From contig JACKPQ010000002.1 in the NCBI GenBank assembly GCA_024233435.1, forward strand, positions 124,001-188,000: a DNA stretch of 64,000 bases, in the 5' to 3' direction. The position numbers and the translations under genes were made by a program. The first letter of the stretch is position 1. Each line of letters starts with the position of its first letter. The DNA comes from Chlamydiales bacterium. Its GTDB lineage: Bacteria > Chlamydiota > Chlamydiia > Chlamydiales > JACKPQ01. The notes under the pieces are model-generated. The model was given only the letters and a program-made list of their open reading frames with translations, did not search any database and had not been told where the DNA came from. Shown piece by piece: positions 25,381 to 33,729 of this stretch.

Positions 25381-26652
25381 ATGCGCAGAAACCCATTAAA
25401 GGGTGAGAGCGAGCAACTTAACGATCGTGTTGCAGCTATTGTGCTTGCCGGAGGAGAGGGCACACGCCTATATCCTTTAACGCAATCACGCTGTAAACCC
25501 GCCGTTTCCTTTGGAGGTTGCTACCGCCTCATCGATATTCCGATTTCTAACGCTTTAAACGCCAGACTTCGACATGTCTTTGTGCTCACGCAGTACCTTG
25601 CAAATTTTCTCCATCAACACATTGCAGAAACCTACCGATCAGACCCCTACCAAGGAACTGTCATTGAAGTGCTCAGTCCTGAAGAAAAAGATGGGCAAAA
25701 GATCTGGTATGAAGGAACTGCTGACTCAGTACGCAAAAATCTCAAGCACCTTTTGCAATATCCTATCGATTACTTCCTCATTCTCTCTGGAGATCAGCTC
25801 TACAACATGGACCTGTTGGACCTTTTAGCCTTTGCAAAACAGACCGATGCTGATCTGACCGTTGCGACATTACCTGTTAGCAGAGATGATGCACCTCGCA
25901 TGGGCTTAATGCAAATTGATGAACATCAAAGAATTTGTGACTTCATAGAAAAGCCCTCTGACCCAAAAGTCTTAAGTCAGTATAAGATGCCTGGTGAGGA
26001 CAACTACCTGGCCTCCATGGGAATTTATGTCTTTAAAAGATCGGCTCTTGAAAAGCTCCTTTTAGAAAATAAGGGCAACGATTTTGGCAAAGACCTGATC
26101 CCGGACCAGATCAAAAAAGGCAATACCTATGCCTATCTCTACAGCGGCTATTGGGAGGACATTGGTACAATTGACTCTTACTACAACGCCAACCTTGCCC
26201 TAACAACTAATTCTTTAGCGCTTGACCTGTATGACGAGACAAATCCCATCTACTCCCATCCACAGCATCTACCCCTTCCGGTTATCGAAAAAACGCAGAT
26301 CACAGACTCAATCATTGGTCAAGGCTGCGTGATCGAGGCCAAAGAAATCACACATAGCCTCATTGGCCTTCGCACAGAGATCGGCTCTGGGACAGTAATT
26401 CGCGATTCCATCGTGATTGGCAATCAATTTTATCAATCTGCAAGCAACAAAGATCTTCCTGATCACTTCAAAATCGGCAAAAACTGCCGCATTGAAAAAG
26501 CGATCATCGATGAGCACTGCCAAATTGGGGACAATGTCACACTCACCAACGCAAAAAACTTAGACTCCTACGATAGCGACCTTGTTAAAATCCGCAATGG
26601 AATCATCGTCATCCCTCCAGGCACGATCCTTCCCGACAATTTTAGTTTGTAG
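25381..26652 (+). CDS. glgC: glucose-1-phosphate adenylyltransferase
   Basis: Makes ADP-glucose for glycogen synthesis. The 423 residues begin with nucleotidyltransferase signature AAIVLAGGEGTRLYPLT and CKPAVSFGGCYRLIDIPISN, contain GTADSVRKN and SGDQLYNMD, and end in a left-handed beta-helix with hexapeptide repeats (IIGQGCVIE, IGLRTEIGSG). No Shine-Dalgarno is obvious. The frame beginning 26582 overlaps its end, but the real start of the following gene is 26666. Chlamydiae are known to keep glycogen genes, which fits. Confidence 0.94.
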   Translation: MRRNPLKGESEQLNDRVAAIVLAGGEGTRLYPLTQSRCKPAVSFGGCYRLIDIPISNALNARLRHVFVLTQYLANFLHQHIAETYRSDPYQGTVIEVLSPEEKDGQKIWYEGTADSVRKNLKHLLQYPIDYFLILSGDQLYNMDLLDLLAFAKQTDADLTVATLPVSRDDAPRMGLMQIDEHQRICDFIEKPSDPKVLSQYKMPGEDNYLASMGIYVFKRSALEKLLLENKGNDFGKDLIPDQIKKGNTYAYLYSGYWEDIGTIDSYYNANLALTTNSLALDLYDETNPIYSHPQHLPLPVIEKTQITDSIIGQGCVIEAKEITHSLIGLRTEIGSGTVIRDSIVIGNQFYQSASNKDLPDHFKIGKNCRIEKAIIDEHCQIGDNVTLTNAKNLDSYDSDLVKIRNGIIVIPPGTILPDNFSL

Positions 26653-26665
26653 TACACTGCGGTCT

Positions 26666-27427
26666 ATGAATGCGATATGGGCAATAGCAGATCTCCACCT
26701 TCCGTTCGGCAACCCCGAGAAATCGATGGAGATCTTTGGACCAGCCTGGGAAAACTACACAAACAAGATTGAAACACACTGGAAAGAGCATGTAAAGCCA
26801 GATGATTTGGTGCTGCTAGCAGGCGACCTTTCTTGGGCCCATGATTTAGAAAGCGCTCGCAAAGACCTAGAATGGATCGATCAGCTTCCTGGAACAAAAC
26901 TGCTCATACGCGGCAATCATGATTACTGGTGGCCCTCACCGACTAAGCTGAAAAATGCCCTTCCCCCTTCGATGCACTTTATCCAAAATAATGCCTTTCA
27001 GTGGATGGATATTTCTATCGGGGGCGCGCGCCTTTGGGATTGCGAGCATTTCTCTTGCTCTGAGATTATTGACTTTAAGGTAAACCCTGCAACGGGGGCA
27101 ATTTCTCCTCCTGAAACAGATTTAGCAGCCTCGAGAAAAATCTTTGAGCGGGAATTGCACCGTCTACGTTTAAGCTTAGAGCAGCTCCACAAAGATGCCT
27201 CCATGCGCATTGTCATGACGCATTACCCACCCATTGGCAATGAGCTAAACCCATCGCCAGTCTCTGCAATGTTAGAAGAGTTTAAGGTCGATGTCTGCGT
27301 TTTTGGCCATTTGCATAATCTGAAAAGTGGTATTGAGCTGTTCGGAGAAAAAAATGGCGTACGCTACATTTGCGTTGCAGGCGATCATCTCAACTTTGTG
27401 CCTGTTAAAATTGCGCCTGCTGCGTAA
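26666..27427 (+). CDS. calcineurin-like metallophosphoesterase
   Basis: Protein of 253 residues with the five dimetal phosphoesterase blocks: ADLHL, GDLSWA, RGNHDYWW, MTHYPP and GHLHN. The start at ATG 26666 begins directly with the first beta strand (MNAIWAIADLHL); the longer frame from 26582 lies in glgC. Follows glgC by 13 bases and probably shares its transcript. Its last ~78 bases and ~18 bases beyond are repeated at 29423-29519. The gene originally converged on and overlapped the gene now at 29479-30471. The substrate is unknown. Confidence 0.85.
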   Translation: MNAIWAIADLHLPFGNPEKSMEIFGPAWENYTNKIETHWKEHVKPDDLVLLAGDLSWAHDLESARKDLEWIDQLPGTKLLIRGNHDYWWPSPTKLKNALPPSMHFIQNNAFQWMDISIGGARLWDCEHFSCSEIIDFKVNPATGAISPPETDLAASRKIFERELHRLRLSLEQLHKDASMRIVMTHYPPIGNELNPSPVSAMLEEFKVDVCVFGHLHNLKSGIELFGEKNGVRYICVAGDHLNFVPVKIAPAA

Positions 27428-27445
27428 TGTTGACAATCTCTTTTA
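27349..27445. repeat. 97-bp direct repeat, left copy (phosphoesterase 3' end)
   Basis: This segment (codons for the last 24 or so residues of the phosphoesterase, its stop and ~18 bases after) recurs at 29423-29519 in the same orientation with about four mismatches. Three of four mismatches are synonymous in the phosphoesterase frame. The two copies bracket the ankyrin-like paralogue pair. Confidence 0.9.
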
Positions 27446-27486
27446 AAGCTGTACCGAATTGACCCCAAAAGTAAATGAGTAAACTA

Positions 27487-28221
27487 CTAGACAAAAAAAT
27501 CTCTAGATAATTGAGTTTGTTCTACCTCCTTATAGCAACAGCTTAAGCATTCTACATTTTCACACATCATTGCCACATCTTCTGCTTCCTGAGGATAACG
27601 GCATAGAGCTATTAGACTTACAACCCATCCTCCAAAAATGCAGGTTTGGATCATGCAAAACGAGCAATATATGCTAGACGGCAGCGTGACTAGATGGATG
27701 TATGGACAGAAAACTACATCTACTAAACCTATTGTTCCACCTGTACAGGTCCCCATGCCAAAATTCGATAGCACCTTACAGAGCCAATTTGCTTTTTTAG
27801 TCGTACCATGGTGCTCGACTTCCCCTGGTGAGCCATATGAACCAACCTGCAAAATACTACCGTAATTAGTTACACTTCGACTGCTTGAATTTAAGGGAGA
27901 GTCCAGTCCTTGTAAATCGCCAAAAGTAGACTTCAAGTACTCAACGATAGCTGCATGCCCCAGACTTTCAGCTGCTTTTAATGCAGACTTCGGATTTTGA
28001 ATATTCCAATACGACAATTCTTTCACACAATTGATCGATCCTTGAACAGCTGCTTCTCTAAGGTAGTCTGATCCGTCAATATTTCGGCATTCCCGTTTCA
28101 ACAACCGAATCAGCACAGTATCCTCAATCTTTATCGCATTTTTTATGACGTAATCCAAACGACTATGGCTACTTAACGCCTCCATCGATACAGTTCGACC
28201 TTCCCCGTTTATTCTGAACAT
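27487..28221 (-). CDS. ankyrin-like protein with hydrophobic segment and Cys-rich tail (paralogue 1)
   Basis: Protein of 244 residues. Residues ~20-100 resemble degenerate ankyrin-type helical repeats (YLREAAVQGSINCVKEL; ALKAAESLGHAAIVEYLKS). A Ser/Gly-rich linker follows, then a hydrophobic Cys-containing stretch (about residues 165-210; SIYCSFCMIQTCIFGGWVVS is the core). The C terminus has CENVECLSCCYKEV. The adjacent gene at 28294-29061 has the same order of domains and the same tail, so the two arose by duplication. GGTGG lies just upstream of the start. An inclusion-membrane or effector role is plausible by architecture only. Confidence 0.65.
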   Translation of the reverse strand: MFRINGEGRTVSMEALSSHSRLDYVIKNAIKIEDTVLIRLLKRECRNIDGSDYLREAAVQGSINCVKELSYWNIQNPKSALKAAESLGHAAIVEYLKSTFGDLQGLDSPLNSSSRSVTNYGSILQVGSYGSPGEVEHHGTTKKANWLCKVLSNFGMGTCTGGTIGLVDVVFCPYIHLVTLPSSIYCSFCMIQTCIFGGWVVSLIALCRYPQEAEDVAMMCENVECLSCCYKEVEQTQLSRDFFV

Positions 28222-28293
28222 AGACCACCTCTAAGAATTTTGATCAACCTTTCTACATTTTTGCCGCTCAGTTTACAAGAGCAGCAATAATTA

Positions 28294-29061
28294 CTATACC
28301 TTTGTGTAACAGCAACTTGGACACTTTTCATCTTCACAACTCTCTGTCACATTACCCTCATCATTAGCCTCTTTGGTGTAAAAATGGGATAACGCGCTAC
28401 TCAGCCCTGTGATGACTGAGGCTGCATTGCCTATGCCTAGGATAACAAAGCACATACACGGACACGGACATTGACATAGACATACAGTAGCGGCTAGGCT
28501 CATGGCCGAGCCAATAATTATACCCACCCCTTCTCCAATAACGGTACCTATAAGAGTAAAGGCTAGGCAATCCCAGTACAAATTTGCTCTTTCAGCGCTA
28601 ACACGACTCCTTGTTTGCTCAGACGGAGTATCTGAAGTGGTTGATGAAATGCAATTATAACCCCTCACTCTATGGAGGCCCACAACAGAAGAGGGATTTT
28701 CAACATCCTCTACCAGACTGCCCGTCGATACGCTCAATGTGCCTGGCTCTAATAACTCACCACAAACAGACTTCAAGTGCTCAACGATAGCTGTATGCCC
28801 TAGACTTTCAGCCACGTCTAATGCAGGCTTAGGGTTTGGAATACTCCATTGCGTAAGTTCTTTCACACAATTCATCGATCCTTGAATGGATGCTTTTTCA
28901 AGATAGTCTGATGCGTCAATACCAAATGCGTGTTGCCTTAACCTCCCTAGAAGCTCGACATTCTCTTGCTCTATTGCTCCTATTATGATACAATCCAGCT
29001 TATCAATAGCACTTGAATTTGCCGGCATCCCAGCGTGACTCACCCCGGTTATTCCTATCAT
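28294..29061 (-). CDS. ankyrin-like protein with membrane hairpin and Cys-rich tail (paralogue 2)
   Basis: Protein of 255 residues, paralogue of the gene at 27487-28221. Ankyrin-like helices (YLEKASIQGSMNCVKELTQW; ALDVAESLGHTAIVEHLKS) are followed by a Ser/Thr-rich linker and a pair of hydrophobic segments (about residues 165-190 and 195-222) separated by a Cys/Pro knot (CLCQCPCPCMC). The tail CEDEKCPSCCYTKV matches its neighbour's. GGAGG before the start is a strong ribosome site. The hairpin is clearer here than in the paralogue. Host-membrane interaction is inferred, not shown. Confidence 0.65.
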   Translation of the reverse strand: MIGITGVSHAGMPANSSAIDKLDCIIIGAIEQENVELLGRLRQHAFGIDASDYLEKASIQGSMNCVKELTQWSIPNPKPALDVAESLGHTAIVEHLKSVCGELLEPGTLSVSTGSLVEDVENPSSVVGLHRVRGYNCISSTTSDTPSEQTRSRVSAERANLYWDCLAFTLIGTVIGEGVGIIIGSAMSLAATVCLCQCPCPCMCFVILGIGNAASVITGLSSALSHFYTKEANDEGNVTESCEDEKCPSCCYTKV

Positions 29062-29422
29062 AGACGACCTCCAAAACTTTTGTCAGCGATTGTGCACTTT
29101 TCTGATTAGTTTGCAAGCAATATTGCGCTGCTCAAGTAGATTATGAGGATACGACAAAACTAAGACTCCTAGGATCAGTTGAAGATGACGCCATAGTCGA
29201 AATCTTCAATAACGCGGGTTTTAGATCAACTCTAAATTAGATAGTTCAGACTTCTGATGAGATTTTCTGAAAAGTCTGCGCAGGAGGCAGTCAAAGAGGT
29301 ATCTTCAAGCAGTTTGTCCTGAAAAAATCGCTAAAAGATGGACGATATCGTGAGAGTTCATCCTAAACTCACGCTTTATAAGCAACTCGACTTGAATAGC
29401 TGTACAATGCCGCTGAATATCT
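29062..29422. other. 361-bp non-coding stretch of the second island
   Basis: No supported gene. The 5' part mirrors the upstream region of paralogue 1. A 28-codon ORF from ATG 29338 runs to a stop just before the repeat, but has no detectable similarity or good ribosome site. Otherwise it looks like decayed sequence between the ankyrin-like gene and the right repeat copy. Confidence 0.5.
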
Positions 29423-29519
29423 AAAAAATGGCGTACGCTACATTTGCGTTGCCGGCGACCATCTCAACTTTGTAGCTGTTAAAATTGCGCCTGCTGCGTA
29501 ATGTTGACAATCTCTTTTA
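29423..29519. repeat. 97-bp direct repeat, right copy
   Basis: Second copy of 27349-27445, overlapping the 3' end of the minus-strand gene 29479-30471. It retains the phosphoesterase's last codons and stop with no gene body to the left, so it is a remnant in that frame but a functional gene end for the opposite strand. Confidence 0.9.
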
Positions 29520-30471
29520 GCTTCTTAAGGCATGGGTCTGTTGGAAAAAACTTTGTTTCTGGGTCTATATCGGCGCGCTCATGGAGCATTTTGTCTACAA
29601 CTTTTTCTTCTTGGTCGAAATCGAAGGCGCAAAAATAATCACGCACAGTAGATAAGAGATGCTGAAAATCTTCTTCGGTTTGCAGCCAAGAGCTCATGTT
29701 ATCTAAAAGCACTTGAAATGCAGAGCGCTCGCCTAGCTGGCTCAGTAGGTGCAGCATTTCAAAACCCAGATCGATGTCAGGCTCTTCTTGCAATTCGACA
29801 AACAACCGATCAAGCATGATTTTGCCCTCAGCCTCGTCAGATTCGGCAAGTAATCGGACGCGTAAAAAGTCAAACCAGCGTTTATCTTCAGCATAGGGAT
29901 AAAAAGCATCGAGCAACATTGAGGCCATGGTGCGCTGCTCAGCATCAATTAAACCTGCGATAAACTCATACGTAAATGATTCAATGTCATGGGCACAAAT
30001 GGAATCGAGGAGCTTTGTGATTTCTTGTGTGTCAACTCCTTGATCAACATTTTGATCCATGATTTTACAAAGTTCGAGCAGTTGGTTGTAAAGGGGTTCG
30101 ACATCGTCAAGTTCTGCACTGTCAAATTGCTCAATCAAGTGATCGAGCTCGTCACAAAAAACCGACAAAGTTTGTTTTTTTGGACAAAAACGCCGCCAGG
30201 CTTCAAAAGCTAAAAGATAAACCTGGGCTTGCAGTTTTTCATTTTTTCCATCTAGCAATAAGCAGTCAGTTAATTCTTCTGGTCCATCGCACTTTTCAGC
30301 GTATAAAAGGATAGATTCTGGGGTTAGGATAATGTCGTGCTGTGCTAAACGCTCAAATAGCTTCTCATCTGAAATGGATCGTAGGTCCTCCACTTGCCAA
30401 GGCTGAACATCAAAATTATGATTATCCTCCCATTTCATTTTGATCAGATTGTAAAATGCTTTTCCGCGCAT
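29479..30471 (-). CDS. hypothetical acidic alpha-helical protein
   Basis: Soluble protein of 330 residues, acidic and helical throughout, no recognised family. The pattern (DVEPLYNQLLELC, YEFIAGLIDAEQRTMASMLL, GFEMLHLLSQLGERSAFQVL) suggests TPR- or HEAT-type helical pairs. Its C-terminal codons lie in the right copy of the 97-bp repeat, so before the island arrived it overlapped tail-to-tail with the phosphoesterase. Start ATG 30471 or the internal ATG at 30438. Function unknown. Confidence 0.6.
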   Translation of the reverse strand: MRGKAFYNLIKMKWEDNHNFDVQPWQVEDLRSISDEKLFERLAQHDIILTPESILLYAEKCDGPEELTDCLLLDGKNEKLQAQVYLLAFEAWRRFCPKKQTLSVFCDELDHLIEQFDSAELDDVEPLYNQLLELCKIMDQNVDQGVDTQEITKLLDSICAHDIESFTYEFIAGLIDAEQRTMASMLLDAFYPYAEDKRWFDFLRVRLLAESDEAEGKIMLDRLFVELQEEPDIDLGFEMLHLLSQLGERSAFQVLLDNMSSWLQTEEDFQHLLSTVRDYFCAFDFDQEEKVVDKMLHERADIDPETKFFPTDPCLKKLKEIVNITQQAQF

Positions 30472-30739
30472 AGCTCTATTCCTGGTAAAACACCAAATTA
30501 TATACTAACTGGACCTCAAAAATCGGTTTTGGGCAACGCGAAAGCTTTCGAAATTTGCCGCTCTCAAGTAACCTAATATTAAAATGAGGCACCTTAAGAT
30601 CGACGAATTGCGGTGCTTTGGCGCCGCCGAAAATCCGATTTTTGATATCCATTTAGTATATATAAAATTTAAAAAAAAGAAAACCCTCTTCTTTCTAAAT
30701 ACAAAAGTGATCTTAATAACAAAAGGCTTTTCTGTTAGA

Positions 30740-31129
30740 ATGGCGGGAGTGAAACGCAAACGCCCATTCATTTTATTAGAAGTATTGATAGCGATTGGAA
30801 TTGCCTCTATTGCTCTATCGTGGATCATCACATCTTCTTCCAAGCAGATGCACAAGCAGATGGAAGCTGCAGCGCGTATCGATCGACAGCGCCTTTTTGA
30901 GCTTGAATTTTTTGATTGCTTTTATGAGCTTCGAAAACAAAAATCGTTCAATCCCAGACTAGCAAGGGCGTGTCAGGAGTCAAAAATAAAGACAATGCGC
31001 GATGGAAAGTCATGGAAAACGCTTAAAATTGTTTTGAAGGATCCCAAATTAAAACTAAAAGCCAATATGAAAGCGCTTCTTTGTCTAGAAAAAAATTCAT
31101 CAACATTGCATGTTGAAGGAAATGAGTGA
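30740..31129 (+). CDS. type IV prepilin-like / pseudopilin protein
   Basis: Protein of 129 residues from ATG 30740. After a basic leader (MAGVKRKRP) it has a classic prepilin N-terminal helix, FILLEVLIAIGIASIALSW, with the Glu five residues after the expected methylated Phe; the remainder is short and basic. The longer frame from 30584 adds an improbable AT-rich leader. Likely a minor pseudopilin of the type II secretion machinery that chlamydiae carry. It overlaps the next gene (OPT transporter). No gsp ATPase or secretin is in the window, so the link to a specific secretion system is by family. Confidence 0.65.
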   Translation: MAGVKRKRPFILLEVLIAIGIASIALSWIITSSSKQMHKQMEAAARIDRQRLFELEFFDCFYELRKQKSFNPRLARACQESKIKTMRDGKSWKTLKIVLKDPKLKLKANMKALLCLEKNSSTLHVEGNE

Positions 31130-32981
31130 AAAAACGCCTCCCTTTACCCCTGTTGTTCCTGCACAAAAAAAATTGCGCGAATTTTCTCTACGCGCTGTTG
31201 TTTTAGGAGTGCTGCTAGGCTTACTTTTTGGAGTGGGCAACGCTTATTTAGGACTTAAAATTGGCTCTACAATCTCTGCCTCCATTCCAGCTGCGGTTTT
31301 ATCGATGGCTATTTTGCGCCTCATCGGCAAAAGTGTCACAATTTTAGAAAATAACATGGTCCAAACCATTGCTGCCGTTGGTGAGGGACTAGCTGCTGGT
31401 GTGATCTTTACGGTTCCAGCACTTTTCTTTTTAGGGAATCACCCTTCACCTGGCTATATTTTTGTATTAGCCATGCTCGGAGGAGTTCTTGGCGTGCTTT
31501 TCATGATTCCCATGCGTCGATATATCATTGTAAAAGAACATGGCATTTTGCCATTTCCAGAAGGAACAGCATGTGCTGAAATTCTAAAAACTGGGGAAAA
31601 AGATAGGTCTGGAGCCATATTAGCAGGATGGGGATTGCTCATCGGTGCAATTCAAAAGCTTTGTACTAGCGCCTTATTTCTATGGAACGAGGTTGCTACT
31701 TACACCATTCGCCCGTTTCAGAGCACTCAATTTAGCATGGATTGCACTCCAGCTCTATTAGGCGTGGGATACATTATTGGACCGCGCATTGCCTCAACGA
31801 TGTTTGCAGGCGGCGCTATTGCCTGGTGGGTGCTCATTCCGCTGATTAAAATGTTTGGCCAGGGCGTTGTAACGATTTATCCTGCGATAACCCCAATTGC
31901 TCAAATGAGCGCAGAGATGATCTGGGAGGATTACATTCGCTATATTGGCGCTGGCGCTGTTGCATTTGGTGGCATCATGAGCCTTTATCGGATTTTCCCC
32001 ATCATTATCAAAACCATTCATCTTGGCTTTACAGAGGTTTTTGCGGGGGCTTTCAAAGCAAGCCACATACAGCGCACAGACCGAGACATCCCACTTCCCT
32101 ACCTCATTTGTGGATCAGTGGCTGCCATTGCGCTCCTATGGGCTTTTTTCCCAATGAATCTTTTAACAATTGTTTTGCTGGTCATTTTAGCATTTTTTTT
32201 CGTAGCCGTGACATCGATTACCGTAGGGTTGGTTGGCAGCTCATCGAACCCAGTCTCTGGAATGATTATTACAACGCTGTTGATCACTTGCCTCATTTTC
32301 GTCTCGCTTGGCTGGACAGAGAGGATATATCTCATCTCCGCTATCACGATGGGATGTGTCGCAAGCGTTGCGATCGCTCTAGCTGGAACGACATCGCAGG
32401 ATCTGAAGACCGGCTATATTGTGGGTGCCACACCCCGCTCTCAGCAGATTGCAGAAATTATTGGACTGGTTTTACCTGCCGCTGCCATCGGCGTGACTAT
32501 GTACCTGCTCAATAAAGTCTATGTGCTCGGCTCACCGGCTATGCCAGCTCCTCAAGCAAGCCTCATGGCCATGATTGCAAAAGGGGTCATCTCAAAGCAA
32601 TTGCCTTTCACGCTTGTCACTATTGGGATCATATTAGGCATCGCAGCAGAGCTCACCAATATCTCAGTTTTACCCTTTGCGCTAGGACTCTATCTCCCTC
32701 TTTCTCTGTCATCTGGCATCATGGTAGGCGGGGTCGTTCACGCCTATGTAAAGCGGCTTTACATGAAAGATTCTATTCAAAAAGGAGTGCTTGCAGCCTC
32801 AGGCTTAGTCGCTGGGGATGCCTGCATGGGGGTTATCGTTGCCCTGCTTGCCGTCCTAGGGCTTGTGCCAGCAAGCAAGGTCGGATTTTTCAATGATGCC
32901 ATAGCCCTTGGCGTCTATGCGATTTTAGCCGTTGCGCTCGGTTATTTTGCCACTCGCTTCAAAAATAAGAAAGGTGTATAA
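31110..32981 (+). CDS. OPT-family oligopeptide transporter
   Basis: Integral membrane protein of 623 residues with about 14-16 hydrophobic segments, of the OPT superfamily of proton-coupled oligopeptide or metal-chelate transporters. Typical stretches are GVGNAYLGLKIGSTISASIP, FPEGTACAEIL, SSNPVSGM and AGTTSQDLKTGYIVGATP. Start at ATG 31110, or ATG 31122 whose codon overlaps the stop of the pseudopilin gene. Uptake of host peptides would suit an intracellular bacterium dependent on amino acids; the substrate is not deducible. It interrupts a run of pseudopilin-like genes. Confidence 0.88.
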   Translation: MLKEMSEKTPPFTPVVPAQKKLREFSLRAVVLGVLLGLLFGVGNAYLGLKIGSTISASIPAAVLSMAILRLIGKSVTILENNMVQTIAAVGEGLAAGVIFTVPALFFLGNHPSPGYIFVLAMLGGVLGVLFMIPMRRYIIVKEHGILPFPEGTACAEILKTGEKDRSGAILAGWGLLIGAIQKLCTSALFLWNEVATYTIRPFQSTQFSMDCTPALLGVGYIIGPRIASTMFAGGAIAWWVLIPLIKMFGQGVVTIYPAITPIAQMSAEMIWEDYIRYIGAGAVAFGGIMSLYRIFPIIIKTIHLGFTEVFAGAFKASHIQRTDRDIPLPYLICGSVAAIALLWAFFPMNLLTIVLLVILAFFFVAVTSITVGLVGSSSNPVSGMIITTLLITCLIFVSLGWTERIYLISAITMGCVASVAIALAGTTSQDLKTGYIVGATPRSQQIAEIIGLVLPAAAIGVTMYLLNKVYVLGSPAMPAPQASLMAMIAKGVISKQLPFTLVTIGIILGIAAELTNISVLPFALGLYLPLSLSSGIMVGGVVHAYVKRLYMKDSIQKGVLAASGLVAGDACMGVIVALLAVLGLVPASKVGFFNDAIALGVYAILAVALGYFATRFKNKKGV

Positions 32982-32994
32982 TCCTTCCCATGGG

Positions 32995-33083
32995 CTCGCT
33001 CGATAAAATTTTTTGTCTAGAGGGCGAGCGAGGCAAAGTCAGGGGCATTTGAGTGACGAATGCCATAGCCCCAGCGCTATGGC
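32995..33083 (+). other. two consecutive hairpins between OPT and pseudopilin genes
   Basis: Hairpin 1: CTCGCTCG (32995-33002) and CGAGCGAG (33025-33032). Hairpin 2: GCCATAGC (33062-33069) and GCTATGGC (33076-33083). Neither has a T run right after it, so they look more like an RNA processing or stability structure than terminators. An open frame from 33013 passes through them but is not convincing as coding. Confidence 0.45.
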
Positions 33084-33153
33084 TGAGGAAGAAAATGCAC
33101 ATGATGAAGCCGCAGTCGGCCTATTGGCAAAAAAATGTCATGGAGTGAGCCCC

Positions 33154-33729
33154 ATGGGCAGGATAAAAAAGCGCAGCTTTACATTGATTGAAACGCTTCT
33201 GGCCTTTTCTCTCATCGCTATCGTCGTTGGAACGCTCACACTGCATTTTGTCAAAACATCTCGATTGAAAGCGCGCATTGAGCAAACCGCACATGAAATT
33301 TTAAAGCGAAAGCTGGTCCAAGAGAGACTCACACAGATTTTTGGCTCAATTTATTTAGATGGTGAAGAAAAACCCCATTTCGTTTGCAAAAACAACCAGC
33401 TCGAGCTCATCATCAATAATGGTTTTGACCATGATGAGGCCCTACGAGGTGCTGTTGCTGCCAAGCTTTATCTTCGCAATCAATGCTTAGTGCTAGAGCT
33501 CAAAAAAGACAAGACGGAACGTGAAGAAAATTTATGCTCTGGAGTTCAAGCTTTAGACTGGGAATTCATGAACAGACAAGGCGAAGTGCTGCTAAAAGCT
33601 TCGTGGGATAAAGATGAGCCTTTGCTGCCACTAGCGATTCGCCTTAACCTCAAAACAGGTGCTGATCAAACCGATCAATTTGCTTTTTTTCCCAATATTT
33701 TACCCCCCGTCATCCACTGCGATAAATGA
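33154..33729 (+). CDS. pseudopilin-like protein (GspJ/PulJ-type layout)
   Basis: Protein of 191 residues starting at ATG 33154 with GGAG eight bases upstream. A basic leader (MGRIKKR) and the prepilin helix SFTLIETLLAFSLIAIVVG place it in the type IV pilin-like class; a globular beta-rich domain follows (VQALDWEFMNRQGEVLL is reminiscent of GspJ). Its stop overlaps the next gene's start. In Chlamydia, hypothetical pseudopilin-like genes sit near gspG; these may be their counterparts. Confidence 0.65.
   Translation: MGRIKKRSFTLIETLLAFSLIAIVVGTLTLHFVKTSRLKARIEQTAHEILKRKLVQERLTQIFGSIYLDGEEKPHFVCKNNQLELIINNGFDHDEALRGAVAAKLYLRNQCLVLELKKDKTEREENLCSGVQALDWEFMNRQGEVLLKASWDKDEPLLPLAIRLNLKTGADQTDQFAFFPNILPPVIHCDK

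Noticed and set aside
27638..27865. 75-residue frame antisense to the first ankyrin-like gene
   Set aside because: Opposite strand of a well-supported gene with a paralogue; frame is not open in the paralogue at the same place.
29338..29424. 28-codon ORF just before the right 97-bp repeat
   Set aside because: No similarity, no good ribosome site, and it sits in decayed sequence.
12782..29519. Transposase, integrase or insertion-sequence ends that would explain the islands
   Set aside because: No transposase or integrase ORF and no short terminal inverted repeats at the island borders were found by eye.
33013..33153. N-terminal extension of the pseudopilin-like gene
   Set aside because: It runs through two hairpins, has odd composition and precedes a normal prepilin leader with its own ribosome site.
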